DNA from: Streptosporangiaceae bacterium
GTDB taxonomy: Bacteria > Actinomycetota > Actinomycetes > Streptosporangiales > Streptosporangiaceae
DNA length: 8,060 nucleotides
Direction of reading: 5' to 3'
NCBI GenBank assembly: GCA_030040415.1
Contig: JASHTT010000459.1
Span: 1 to 8,060 of the forward strand
Position numbers and translations under genes: made by a program. Every line of letters begins with the position of its first letter. The first letter of the stretch is position 1. Under the pieces are notes generated by a model. The model did not search any database. It worked only from the letters and a program-made list of their open reading frames with translations, and had not been told where the DNA came from. This document shows, one piece after another, positions 1 to 5,636 of this stretch.

Positions 1-2
1 AC

Positions 3-191
3 CTCGTGGTGTGGCACACCTTCGTCGCCCACCACGTCGTGCGGTCCGAGGACTGGCCGGTGATGCCGGTGACCACGGCGGGGTTCAGGCTCCGGCCCGA
101 CGGTTTCTTCGACGGCAACCCGAGCCTTGACGTCCCGGCACCGGCCGCCGACCACTGCGACCGGCACGCAGCAGAAAGCGCTGGACCTTGA
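3..191 (+). CDS. Copper-containing primary-amine oxidase, C-terminal fragment (5' end outside window)
   Basis: This is the end of a gene that begins before the window; 62 codons are visible in frame from base 3 to the TGA at 189-191. The translation carries the C-terminal signature of copper/topaquinone amine oxidases: VVWHTF, then EDWPVMP (residues 16-22 of the fragment), then GFFDGNPSLDVPA. Family members oxidise primary amines to aldehydes, releasing ammonia and hydrogen peroxide. By alignment from memory with the Arthrobacter enzyme, the second His of the AHH triplet (bases 33-35) is the third copper ligand; the other two His ligands and the topaquinone Tyr would lie upstream and cannot be checked. 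The region before EDWP reads HHVVRS instead of the more usual THFPRP type, a mild divergence. About 16 extra residues follow the LDVPA motif. The family call is secure; the substrate is not determinable. Confidence 0.88.
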   Translation, partial: LVVWHTFVAHHVVRSEDWPVMPVTTAGFRLRPDGFFDGNPSLDVPAPAADHCDRHAAESAGP

Positions 192-568
192 CGCCGGACT
201 CGGTCCCGGCTGAGGCCGGCTCCGGCCTCCTCGAGCAGCGCATCCGGGCCATCTGCCTCGCCCTGCCGGGCTGCGAGGAACGGCTAAGTCACGGTTCGCC
301 GGCCTTCTTTGCCGGCAAGCAGTTCGTGATGCTGTGGCCGGACGGGCACCACGACAATCGCTTTCCGCATCTGTGGTGCGCGGCGCCGCCCGGTGCGCAG
401 GAGGAGCTGACGAGGACGGAGCCCGATCGGTTCTTCCGGCCGCCCTACGTCGGTCACCGTGGCTGGATCGGGGTCCGTCTCGATAAAGACGTCGACTGGG
501 ACGAGGTCACCAGGATCTGCCAGGAGGCCCACAGGGTGATAGGGCCCGCTCGCCATCGCGCCCACTGA
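188..568 (+). CDS. MmcQ/YjbR family protein (DUF419-like)
   Basis: A 126-residue protein, normal for this family. Recognisable features are CLALPGCEERLSHGSPAFF (residues 23-41), LWCAAPPGAQEEL (62-74), and FFRPPYVGHRGWIGVRLD (81-98), followed by DVDWDEV. These match the compact MmcQ/YjbR fold, often labelled a DNA-binding protein although its biochemical role is poorly defined. The TTG at 188 is the furthest upstream start that fits and shares bases with the amine oxidase stop (TTGA, 188-191), so the gene is probably translated by coupling with the oxidase. An AGAAAG stretch around 172 is only a weak ribosome binding site. The next Met is at residue 48, inside the conserved core, so a later start is unlikely. 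No signal peptide or membrane segment is present. A functional link to amine oxidation is not shown by anything beyond the overlap. Confidence 0.85.
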   Translation: MTPDSVPAEAGSGLLEQRIRAICLALPGCEERLSHGSPAFFAGKQFVMLWPDGHHDNRFPHLWCAAPPGAQEELTRTEPDRFFRPPYVGHRGWIGVRLDKDVDWDEVTRICQEAHRVIGPARHRAH

Positions 569-584
569 CGGCTCTGCTCGCCGC

Positions 585-659
585 GGCGGGTCCGCCTCAT
601 CGCCGCCGGTCGCCTCATCCACGCTGGCCCGGCTCAGCGCCGCCGGTCCGCCTTATCGC
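585..659. repeat. Imperfect short direct repeats in a convergent intergenic gap
   Basis: Three copies of a GC-rich unit close to GGCGGGTCCGCCTCATCGC are seen at 585-603, about 604-620 (one base shorter) and 641-659 (CTTATC instead of CTCATC). They fill most of the 104-base gap between the convergent stops at 568 and 673. The first copy contains a small inverted repeat (GGCG...CGCC), but there is no T-tract and no convincing long stem, so I do not call a terminator. The repeat may be drift in GC-rich non-coding DNA. Confidence 0.4.
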
Positions 660-672
660 CGCGCCCGCGGCC

Positions 673-3120
673 TCACCACGACCCGTTGCTTTCAGTGATC
701 GCGACCAGCCGGCCCGGCTGGCAGCTGCCGAATTGCAGGTGATGCAGGTCCGTCACACTGCTCGTCGCGGCCGTGAGCTGCATGGCCTTGTAGGTGCACG
801 CCGACCGCGGCAGCACGCCGATGAAGAACGTGCCGCCGTCCACCCGGTAAGTGGCAGGCGACGGCAGCGCACCGTCGCCTGTCAGCGTGATCTTGTAGTC
901 GCCCGGGTTCCCGACGTAGCCGTAGGCGATGCCGGCGCCAGCGGTGTCGACCAGGTCGAACTCTGCCGGGTTCGGGAAGCCCGGGCACAGGCCGTACCAC
1001 CGGCCGTTCAGGACCAGCCCGCCGTTCTCGATCCGCCGGACGCCGCTTACCTTGGGGTCGGCCCACAGGCTCCAGCGGCTGCCACCCGCCGTACCGGAGG
1101 CAACCTCGGTCTCGGCCGCGGTCCGCGGCGCCGCGGGAGTACCGGAGTACGCCGACGTAGCCTCGGGGCTGCACCGGTCGAGGGTGTTGGCCAGGCTGGT
1201 ACCGATGACCCGCTGGGTGCCGACCCGGACAGCGCGCGGCCCCGGTGCGGAGAACGCGGCTTGGCCCGGTCCCCACTCTCCAGAACTGCCGCTGATCACG
1301 ACGTCATGGCCAGCCTCGCAGCCGCCGAACTGGAGGGAGTGCATGGCGCTGCCGCTGGCCGTGGCCGCGTGCAGGACAACCGACGGGTAGGCACACGCCG
1401 ACTTGGCCAGCGTGGCGATGAAGAACGACACACCGCCCCGCAGCGTGACGATATCGGGAGACTGCAAGGCGGCCGGCGTCATCGCCAGCTTCAGCTTGCC
1501 CGGCATCGCCAGGTAGCCGTAGGCGATCCCGTGCGACCCGGCATCGATGAACTCCGTCTCGAGCAGGTTCGGGAAGCCGGCGCACATCCCGTACCATCGG
1601 CCGCCGAGCACCAGGCCGCCGCTCTCCAGGGCGAGCGGTTCCGGCACGCCCTTCTCGGCCCACAGGCTCCACCCGCGGCCGGCCACGCTGCCCGTAGCTA
1701 CCTCGGTGTCCTTGCTGGTGAACTCGGCAGCGGACGCACCGGACGATTGCTCGGTCATGGCCGGACTGCAGCTCGACTCCGTTTGCATCGTCCCTGCCGG
1801 AGGCTCCGACGGACAGCCGGCCGTCGTCGCGGCGTTGCACGACGACGAGTCGATGACCGAGACCGTGCTCGCGGCCGCGTTGACCACGTAGGCCGAGTTG
1901 TTCGCGTCATCGATGGCGACCCGGCGCGGGCTCGCGCCAACCGGGAACGTGCGCGGGGTCACCCGGCAGCCCGCCGTGTCCGTGGCGTTACAGGTCGTTG
2001 CGCTGAGCACCGAGACGTCATTCGAGACTGCGTTCGCGACGTAGAGGGTCGAGTTGGCCGGGTCGAATGCGTCGCCACGCGGTTGTTGTCCCACGTTGAC
2101 CGTCGCCACGACGCGGCACTGCGGGAAGTTAGGTGGCAGTATTTCCCCGATCTTCACCCCGCATGCCCTGCTGTTCAGTAGCGCGACCGTTCCGCTTTCA
2201 CCGCTCACATAGACCGTGTGCGCCGCGTCGTCGACCGCGATGCCGGCCGGCAAGTTGGCGTCAGGCACGGTTCCTGCCAGCTTGGCGCACGCCGCGGTGC
2301 TGACCCCGACGCAGGGAGTGCCGTCGATCATCGCGACGCCCGCGCTGAACCCGACGTAGACGGTGTTCGTCGCCTGATCGACGGCGATCGGGAACGGCGT
2401 AGCGCCGATCCGGATCGTGGCCGGGGCCTGCCCGCATCCCGTCGTGTCACTCGCGTTACAGGTCCCGCCGTTGATGACCGAGACCGTGCCAGCGTTCGTG
2501 TCGGCCACGTAGACGGTGTCCGTACTCACGTCCACGGCGAGGAACTCCGCCCCGGCCCTGTCGCCCAGCCGGACCAGCGGCGGGTGCGCGGCACAGCCCG
2601 ACATGCTGGTGGCGTTGCAGGCAGCAGCGTTGATGACGGCCACGGTGTTGGAGCCGGCGTTGACGACATAGACGGTGTGCGTCTGGCTGTCCACGGCGAC
2701 CCCGATGGGATCGGTCCCGCCAGTGGGCACCGATGCCGCGGTCCGGCAGTCTGAGCTGGCCGCGCTGCACTTGCTCGTGTTGATCATCGAGAGCGCGTTC
2801 GCCTCGCCGGCGGCAACGTACGCGGTGCTGGTCGCGGTGTCCACGGCGATCCCGGTTGGAAACTCGCCGACGCCGACGACCTGGGGCTTGCTCGCGCCGG
2901 ACGCTGGTCCTGGCCCGTTGTGCTGGACGGCTACCAGCGCGAACGTGGCTATGCCGACGACCGCCGCCGCGGCCGCGGCCGGCGCCAGCCACCGCTGCCG
3001 GCCAGGCCGGCGTTGCCCGGTCCTGGCGCCGTTCTCCGGCAGTGGCCGCAGGTCGCGGTCCTTGATCGCGTCGCCAGCGGCGCGGAGCGCGTCGGTCAGC
3101 CGCTTCTCCGTGCGCGTCAT
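673..3120 (-). CDS. Membrane-anchored YVTN-type beta-propeller protein with duplicated C-terminal domain; putative sigma-factor partner
   Basis: 815 residues. Residues 1-43 form a short, basic, cytoplasmic head containing LRPLPEN and RRPGRQRR, with no Cys or His. Residues 44-66 (WLAPAAAAAAVVGIATFALVAVQ in outline) are one hydrophobic membrane helix, and the positive charges before it predict N-inside topology. Residues about 79-440 hold seven repeats of about 51 residues of the type GIAVD..T.TVYV....TVSVIN, as expected for a complete seven-bladed YVTN/YncE-like propeller outside the membrane. Each blade ends with a Cys pair (118/125, 168/176, 221/229, 270/278, 320/335, 377/385, 428/436). Residues 451-616 and 650-815 are two copies of an unrecognised domain. 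The ATG overlaps the sigma factor stop (ATGA, 3117-3120) and follows a strong GGAGG at 3125-3129. Heads of this kind occur next to SigE-family sigma genes in actinomycetes, so an anti-sigma or sensor role is plausible but inferred. It lacks the zinc-binding HxxxCxxC motif of classical anti-sigma factors. Confidence 0.85.
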   Translation of the reverse strand: MTRTEKRLTDALRAAGDAIKDRDLRPLPENGARTGQRRPGRQRWLAPAAAAAAVVGIATFALVAVQHNGPGPASGASKPQVVGVGEFPTGIAVDTATSTAYVAAGEANALSMINTSKCSAASSDCRTAASVPTGGTDPIGVAVDSQTHTVYVVNAGSNTVAVINAAACNATSMSGCAAHPPLVRLGDRAGAEFLAVDVSTDTVYVADTNAGTVSVINGGTCNASDTTGCGQAPATIRIGATPFPIAVDQATNTVYVGFSAGVAMIDGTPCVGVSTAACAKLAGTVPDANLPAGIAVDDAAHTVYVSGESGTVALLNSRACGVKIGEILPPNFPQCRVVATVNVGQQPRGDAFDPANSTLYVANAVSNDVSVLSATTCNATDTAGCRVTPRTFPVGASPRRVAIDDANNSAYVVNAAASTVSVIDSSSCNAATTAGCPSEPPAGTMQTESSCSPAMTEQSSGASAAEFTSKDTEVATGSVAGRGWSLWAEKGVPEPLALESGGLVLGGRWYGMCAGFPNLLETEFIDAGSHGIAYGYLAMPGKLKLAMTPAALQSPDIVTLRGGVSFFIATLAKSACAYPSVVLHAATASGSAMHSLQFGGCEAGHDVVISGSSGEWGPGQAAFSAPGPRAVRVGTQRVIGTSLANTLDRCSPEATSAYSGTPAAPRTAAETEVASGTAGGSRWSLWADPKVSGVRRIENGGLVLNGRWYGLCPGFPNPAEFDLVDTAGAGIAYGYVGNPGDYKITLTGDGALPSPATYRVDGGTFFIGVLPRSACTYKAMQLTAATSSVTDLHHLQFGSCQPGRLVAITESNGSW
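676..1770 (-). repeat. Tandem duplication encoding two ~166-residue domains in the propeller protein
   Basis: Codons 451-616 (bases 1273-1770) and 650-815 (bases 676-1173) encode two diverged copies of one domain. Shared landmarks are TEVA(T/S)G, WSLWA, GGLVL.GRWYG.C.GFPN, GIAYGY, the FFI strand, SAC.Y, H.LQFG.C and a closing SNGSW/SSGEW. The four cysteines sit at 451, 513, 576, 601 and 650, 712, 775, 800, a constant offset of 199, so no net insertion or deletion has accumulated between the cysteines. The DNA copies are clearly diverged, so this is an old duplication. I do not recognise the domain; it looks all-beta and extracytoplasmic. Confidence 0.85.
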
Positions 3121-3695
3121 GCGTCCTCCCCAAGTTTCTTGGCCAGCGCAGCGATCGCGCGGGCTGCCGTCGACTTGACGGTTCCCGGGCTGATCCCGAG
3201 GGTGGCCGCGATCTGCGCTTCCGACATGCCGAGGTAATAGCGGAGCACCAGCACCTCCCGGCGGCGCGCTGGCAGGTCGGCCAGGGCGGACAGCACCTGC
3301 TGGCGCTCCTCCGCCCTGATCGCCTCGTCCTCGGCCGATGCCTGCAGCGTGTCCAGTGCCGTCAGGTTGCGGCCGCCTGCGACCCGCCGCACCACGGCGC
3401 GGCGCCGATGCACCGAGCGGCAGCCGTTGATGACACAGACCCGCAGGTAAGTGAGCTCGCCTCCGGGTTGCAGACGCGTTCCCGCAGGGCGCGACTGGAT
3501 GGCCGCGAAGACGTCCTGGATAACGTCCTCCGCGGTCGGCATGTCGTGCACGAGCAGCGCTGCCAGTCGCACCAGCGCAGCGTGATGCTGGCGGAACAGG
3601 TCGGTGAGATCCAGCGCGGCTGACGGGCTTAGTCCGTCCAGCGAAGCCGCGCTCCCGGCGTGCTCGGCGCCGTCAGCCAGTGGGACCTGGTTCAT
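3117..3695 (-). CDS. ECF RNA polymerase sigma factor, SigE family
   Basis: From the ATG at 3695 the protein has 192 residues. Region sigma-2 covers about residues 31-100: the LFRQHHAALVRLAALLV helix, AEDVIQDVF (55-63), and the promoter -10 recognition segment YLRVCVINGCRSVHRRR (83-99). Region sigma-4 covers about 130-188, with LPARRREVLVLRYYLGMSEA then the helix-turn-helix IAATLGISPGTVKS (162-175). It would direct core RNA polymerase to a small regulon in response to a signal. ATG 3695 is chosen because AAGAG (3701-3705) lies five bases upstream; an upstream GTG at 3761 would add 22 residues, has no clear ribosome binding site, and would reduce the gap to the hydrolase gene from 84 to 18 bases. 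The 3' end overlaps the membrane-propeller gene by ATGA, strongly suggesting co-translation with that putative regulator. No C-terminal regulatory extension is present. Target promoters cannot be read from this window. Confidence 0.9.
   Translation of the reverse strand: MNQVPLADGAEHAGSAASLDGLSPSAALDLTDLFRQHHAALVRLAALLVHDMPTAEDVIQDVFAAIQSRPAGTRLQPGGELTYLRVCVINGCRSVHRRRAVVRRVAGGRNLTALDTLQASAEDEAIRAEERQQVLSALADLPARRREVLVLRYYLGMSEAQIAATLGISPGTVKSTAARAIAALAKKLGEDA
3125..3129 (-). promoter_or_regulatory. Strong Shine-Dalgarno for the propeller protein gene, inside the sigma factor gene
   Basis: Read on the minus strand, GGGGAGGACGC precedes the ATG at 3120, leaving GGAGG four bases upstream of the start. 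It fixes the start of the 815-residue protein and lies within the last codons of the sigma factor gene, consistent with translational coupling through the ATGA overlap. Confidence 0.75.
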
Positions 3696-3779
3696 CACAT
3701 CTCTTGCACGCGCGTAGCCCGATCCGGTTGCCCGGAACTGATGATCGTCTCGGCCGGCCACCCAGCTATGCCTGGCGGA

Positions 3780-5006
3780 TCAGCCTGGTACTGGCGCCCC
3801 GATGGCCTCGGCGACGGCTGCGATCAGACCGCCGGTACGCGGGTCGCCCACCGGCCCGGCCGCCGCCAGCAACTGGTTCTGCACATAGCCGAAGCCGACC
3901 TTGTACCTGCTGTCAGCGAAGCCGAGCGCCCCACCCACGCCGACGTGCCCGAACGAGTTCTCCGACAGCATCGGCATGTCAGCCTTCGGCAGCATGAAGC
4001 CGGTGCCGAACCTGGTCGGGAATATCAGCGTCAGGTCCGGACCGGAGACCTGCTCCGCGGTGGCAAGTCCGACGGTCTCGTCTGACAGCAGCCGGACGCC
4101 GTCCACGTCGCCGACGTTCGCCGCGTACATCCTGGCCAGCGACCGGCCGTTGGTGATGCCGTTGGCCGCTGGTATCTCCGCCTGGTAAACCCGCGGGTCG
4201 TTCCACGTGGCGGCGTCCGGGGCCGGCAGAGCCCCGTTGGTGGACAGCGCGCGGCTGAACATCGATGAGGGATCCGTCATGGCGGCCACCATCTTCGTCA
4301 GCAGCTCGCGGACGGCCGGGTCGGTGACCGCGTCGAGCGCCGCGGGGTCTGGCGCCGGCATGTCGATCAGCTGCGCGACCCGGCCTGCATCCGCCGCGGG
4401 CAGTCCGATATGGAAGTCGAGGCCGAGCGGCCCGGCCACCTCGTCGGCGAACAACTCGCCGAGCCGACGGCCGGTGATCCGCTTGATCAGCGCACCAGCC
4501 AGCCAGCCGTAGGTCACCGCGTGATAACCGTGCGCGGTTCCCGGCTGCCACACCGGCGCCTGCTGCTCGAGCACCGTGACGATCCTCGAGCCCTCCAGCA
4601 CTTCCTCGCGGCTGAGCTGCTGGTCCAGGTAGGGCAGCCCGGCCTGGTGAGTGAACAGGTACCGCACGGGCATGTCGGCCTTGCCGCCCCCGGCGAACTC
4701 GGGCCAGTACGCGGTGACCGGCGCGTCGAAGTCCAGTTCGCCGCGCTGCGCCAGCAGCCAGGCGAGCGTGGCGGTAGCACCCTTGGTCACCGAGTAGACG
4801 ATCGCGACGGTGTCTTGCTGCCAGCGTGCGCCACTGGCGGCATCCGCGAAGCCGCCCCACAAGTCGACCTTCTGCTCCCCGTCGACATAGACGCCCACCG
4901 ACGCTCCCACGTCACCGTGCACGCGGAGGTTCTCCTCGAACGCGGCGCGCACGCCCTCGAATCCCGGCGCCACGCTTCCGTTGATTGTGATCTCTTCAGT
5001 CGTCAC
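3780..5006 (-). CDS. Serine hydrolase, beta-lactamase / class C-type esterase family
   Basis: From the GTG at 5006 the protein has 408 residues, usual for EstB-like serine hydrolases. The nucleophile motif is YSVTKG with Ser72 and Lys75 (SxxK). The second motif is likely Tyr161 in GYHAVTYGW, where the Asn of the classical YxN is replaced by Ala (YHA), common in esterase-like members. The third motif is GHVGVGG with His354 and Gly356, in place of the KTG box. Other family landmarks are LFTHQAGLP (117-125), WQPGT (153-157), ITGRRLGELF and VAGPLGLDFHIGLP. There is no signal peptide, so a cytoplasmic esterase or amidase is more likely than a secreted penicillin-hydrolysing enzyme. The frame stays open to a start at 5105, but the GTG at 5006 has AAAGGG eight bases upstream and begins where family similarity begins. 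It lies upstream of, and co-directional with, the sigma factor gene, with 84 bases between them. Substrate unknown. Confidence 0.9.
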   Translation of the reverse strand: MTTEEITINGSVAPGFEGVRAAFEENLRVHGDVGASVGVYVDGEQKVDLWGGFADAASGARWQQDTVAIVYSVTKGATATLAWLLAQRGELDFDAPVTAYWPEFAGGGKADMPVRYLFTHQAGLPYLDQQLSREEVLEGSRIVTVLEQQAPVWQPGTAHGYHAVTYGWLAGALIKRITGRRLGELFADEVAGPLGLDFHIGLPAADAGRVAQLIDMPAPDPAALDAVTDPAVRELLTKMVAAMTDPSSMFSRALSTNGALPAPDAATWNDPRVYQAEIPAANGITNGRSLARMYAANVGDVDGVRLLSDETVGLATAEQVSGPDLTLIFPTRFGTGFMLPKADMPMLSENSFGHVGVGGALGFADSRYKVGFGYVQNQLLAAAGPVGDPRTGGLIAAVAEAIGAPVPG

Positions 5007-5014
5007 CGCGTGAG

Positions 5015-5020
5015 CCCTTT
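5015..5020 (-). promoter_or_regulatory. Shine-Dalgarno that decides the serine hydrolase start
   Basis: AAAGGG on the minus strand lies eight bases before the GTG at 5006. It favours this start over the one 33 codons further upstream at 5105, whose extra residues do not resemble the family. Confidence 0.6.
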
Positions 5021-5040
5021 CGTCGCTGCCGCTGGGGTCG

Positions 5041-5069
5041 AATCTGCCGTAGCCGCGAAGCTCACGCAA
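5041..5069 (-). promoter_or_regulatory. Candidate promoter for the hydrolase / sigma / propeller operon
   Basis: On the minus strand TTGCGT (5064-5069) and CAGATT (5041-5046) are separated by 17 bases, placing a transcription start near 5034 and giving a leader of roughly 28 bases before the GTG at 5006. The -35 hexamer is fair but the -10 hexamer is poor (3 of 6 matches to TATAAT), so this is only a suggestion. I saw no GGAAC...CGTT-type ECF promoter on this strand upstream of the operon. Confidence 0.25.
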
Positions 5070-5187
5070 GATGGGAACGGCGACCTCAGCCCGCTCGGCC
5101 GCCACGCTGGTCCTGGCTATTTACGGCATTGCGGATGCAACCGCCAGCGGACAGCGGTAAGTCATACTGAGGGAACAGTCGACTCCC

Positions 5188-5193
5188 AGGGGG
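5188..5193 (+). promoter_or_regulatory. Shine-Dalgarno for the DUF4190 gene
   Basis: AGGGGG lies five bases before the ATG at 5199 and decides this start; the reading frame itself is open for hundreds of bases upstream through the antisense of the hydrolase gene. A CATACT at 5163-5168 is a possible -10 element about 30 bases before the ATG, without a good partner at -35. Confidence 0.6.
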
Positions 5194-5198
5194 CACGG

Positions 5199-5630
5199 AT
5201 GAGCGCAGGCGGTTACGGGACCGATCCAGACCAGCCCGGTTCCTACTCTCAGCCGGGCGTACCGCCGCCTCCACCGCCGTATGCCCAGGCCGGTCAGTAC
5301 GGCCAGCCGGTCAGCCCGCAGTACCGGTACGAGTACGCCGTGCCGATGCGGCGCACGAATGCCCTCGCGGTCGCCGCGCTGTCGTGCGGGATCGGCCAGG
5401 TCATCGCTGGCCCGTTCGCAGGCGTCCCGGCGATCATCCTCGGTGCCATGTCGCTCAAGCAGATCCGTGAGTCAGGCGAGGAAGGGCACGCGATGGCGGT
5501 GGTCGGGCTCGTGCTCGGCATCGTGGGCGTCGTGCTGTTCGTGCTGGCCATCGTCGGCTTCGCCGTCTTCGCGGACTGGGTGGTCCACTCAGGCACCAGC
5601 ACCGGCGGGCCCGCAACCGGGACGGGCTGA
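5199..5630 (+). CDS. DUF4190 domain-containing small membrane protein
   Basis: 143 residues. Residues 1-50 are a flexible head rich in Gly, Pro, Gln and Tyr, including PPPPPP (23-28) and several Y-containing turns, typical of actinobacterial membrane proteins of this class. Two hydrophobic segments follow: about 54-84, NALAVAALSCGIGQ onward ending in ILGAMSLKQIRESGE, and about 98-129, AMAVVGLVLGIVGVV and on. The order 'LAVAAL..G', 'PAIILGAMSLKQIR..GEEGHAMAVVGLVLG' is the DUF4190 signature. The predicted hairpin topology places both ends in the cytoplasm. The family has no established biochemical function. The gene diverges from the serine hydrolase operon and converges on lepA, with only six bases between the stops at 5630 and 5637. 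Whether it is functionally linked to either neighbour is unknown. Confidence 0.87.
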   Translation: MSAGGYGTDPDQPGSYSQPGVPPPPPPYAQAGQYGQPVSPQYRYEYAVPMRRTNALAVAALSCGIGQVIAGPFAGVPAIILGAMSLKQIRESGEEGHAMAVVGLVLGIVGVVLFVLAIVGFAVFADWVVHSGTSTGGPATGTG

Positions 5631-5636
5631 CCTGGC

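Noticed and set aside
569..672. Transcription terminator between the convergent MmcQ/YjbR and propeller genes
   Set aside because: Only 4-5 bp stems within GC-rich imperfect repeats are visible, and no T-tract follows on either strand.
733..2181. Long open frame (482 codons) on the plus strand opposite the propeller gene
   Set aside because: The translation is arginine-rich low-complexity with no recognisable domain. It is the mirror frame of a GC-rich coding sequence whose minus-strand product has a membrane helix, seven regular repeats and a duplicated domain.
3706..3732. GGCAACC ... CGTGC on the minus strand, resembling an ECF-type autoregulatory promoter before the sigma factor gene
   Set aside because: The -10-like part is poor, and transcription would start about five bases before the ATG at 3695, cutting off the AAGAG ribosome binding site.
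5007..5105. 33-residue N-terminal extension of the serine hydrolase from a start at 5105
   Set aside because: A good Shine-Dalgarno (AAAGGG) precedes the GTG at 5006, and the extra residues do not match the family or form a signal peptide.
4410..5198. Upstream extension of the DUF4190 frame through the antisense of the hydrolase gene
   Set aside because: The extension has no family similarity, and the ATG at 5199 has a strong Shine-Dalgarno five bases away and begins a normal-length DUF4190 protein.
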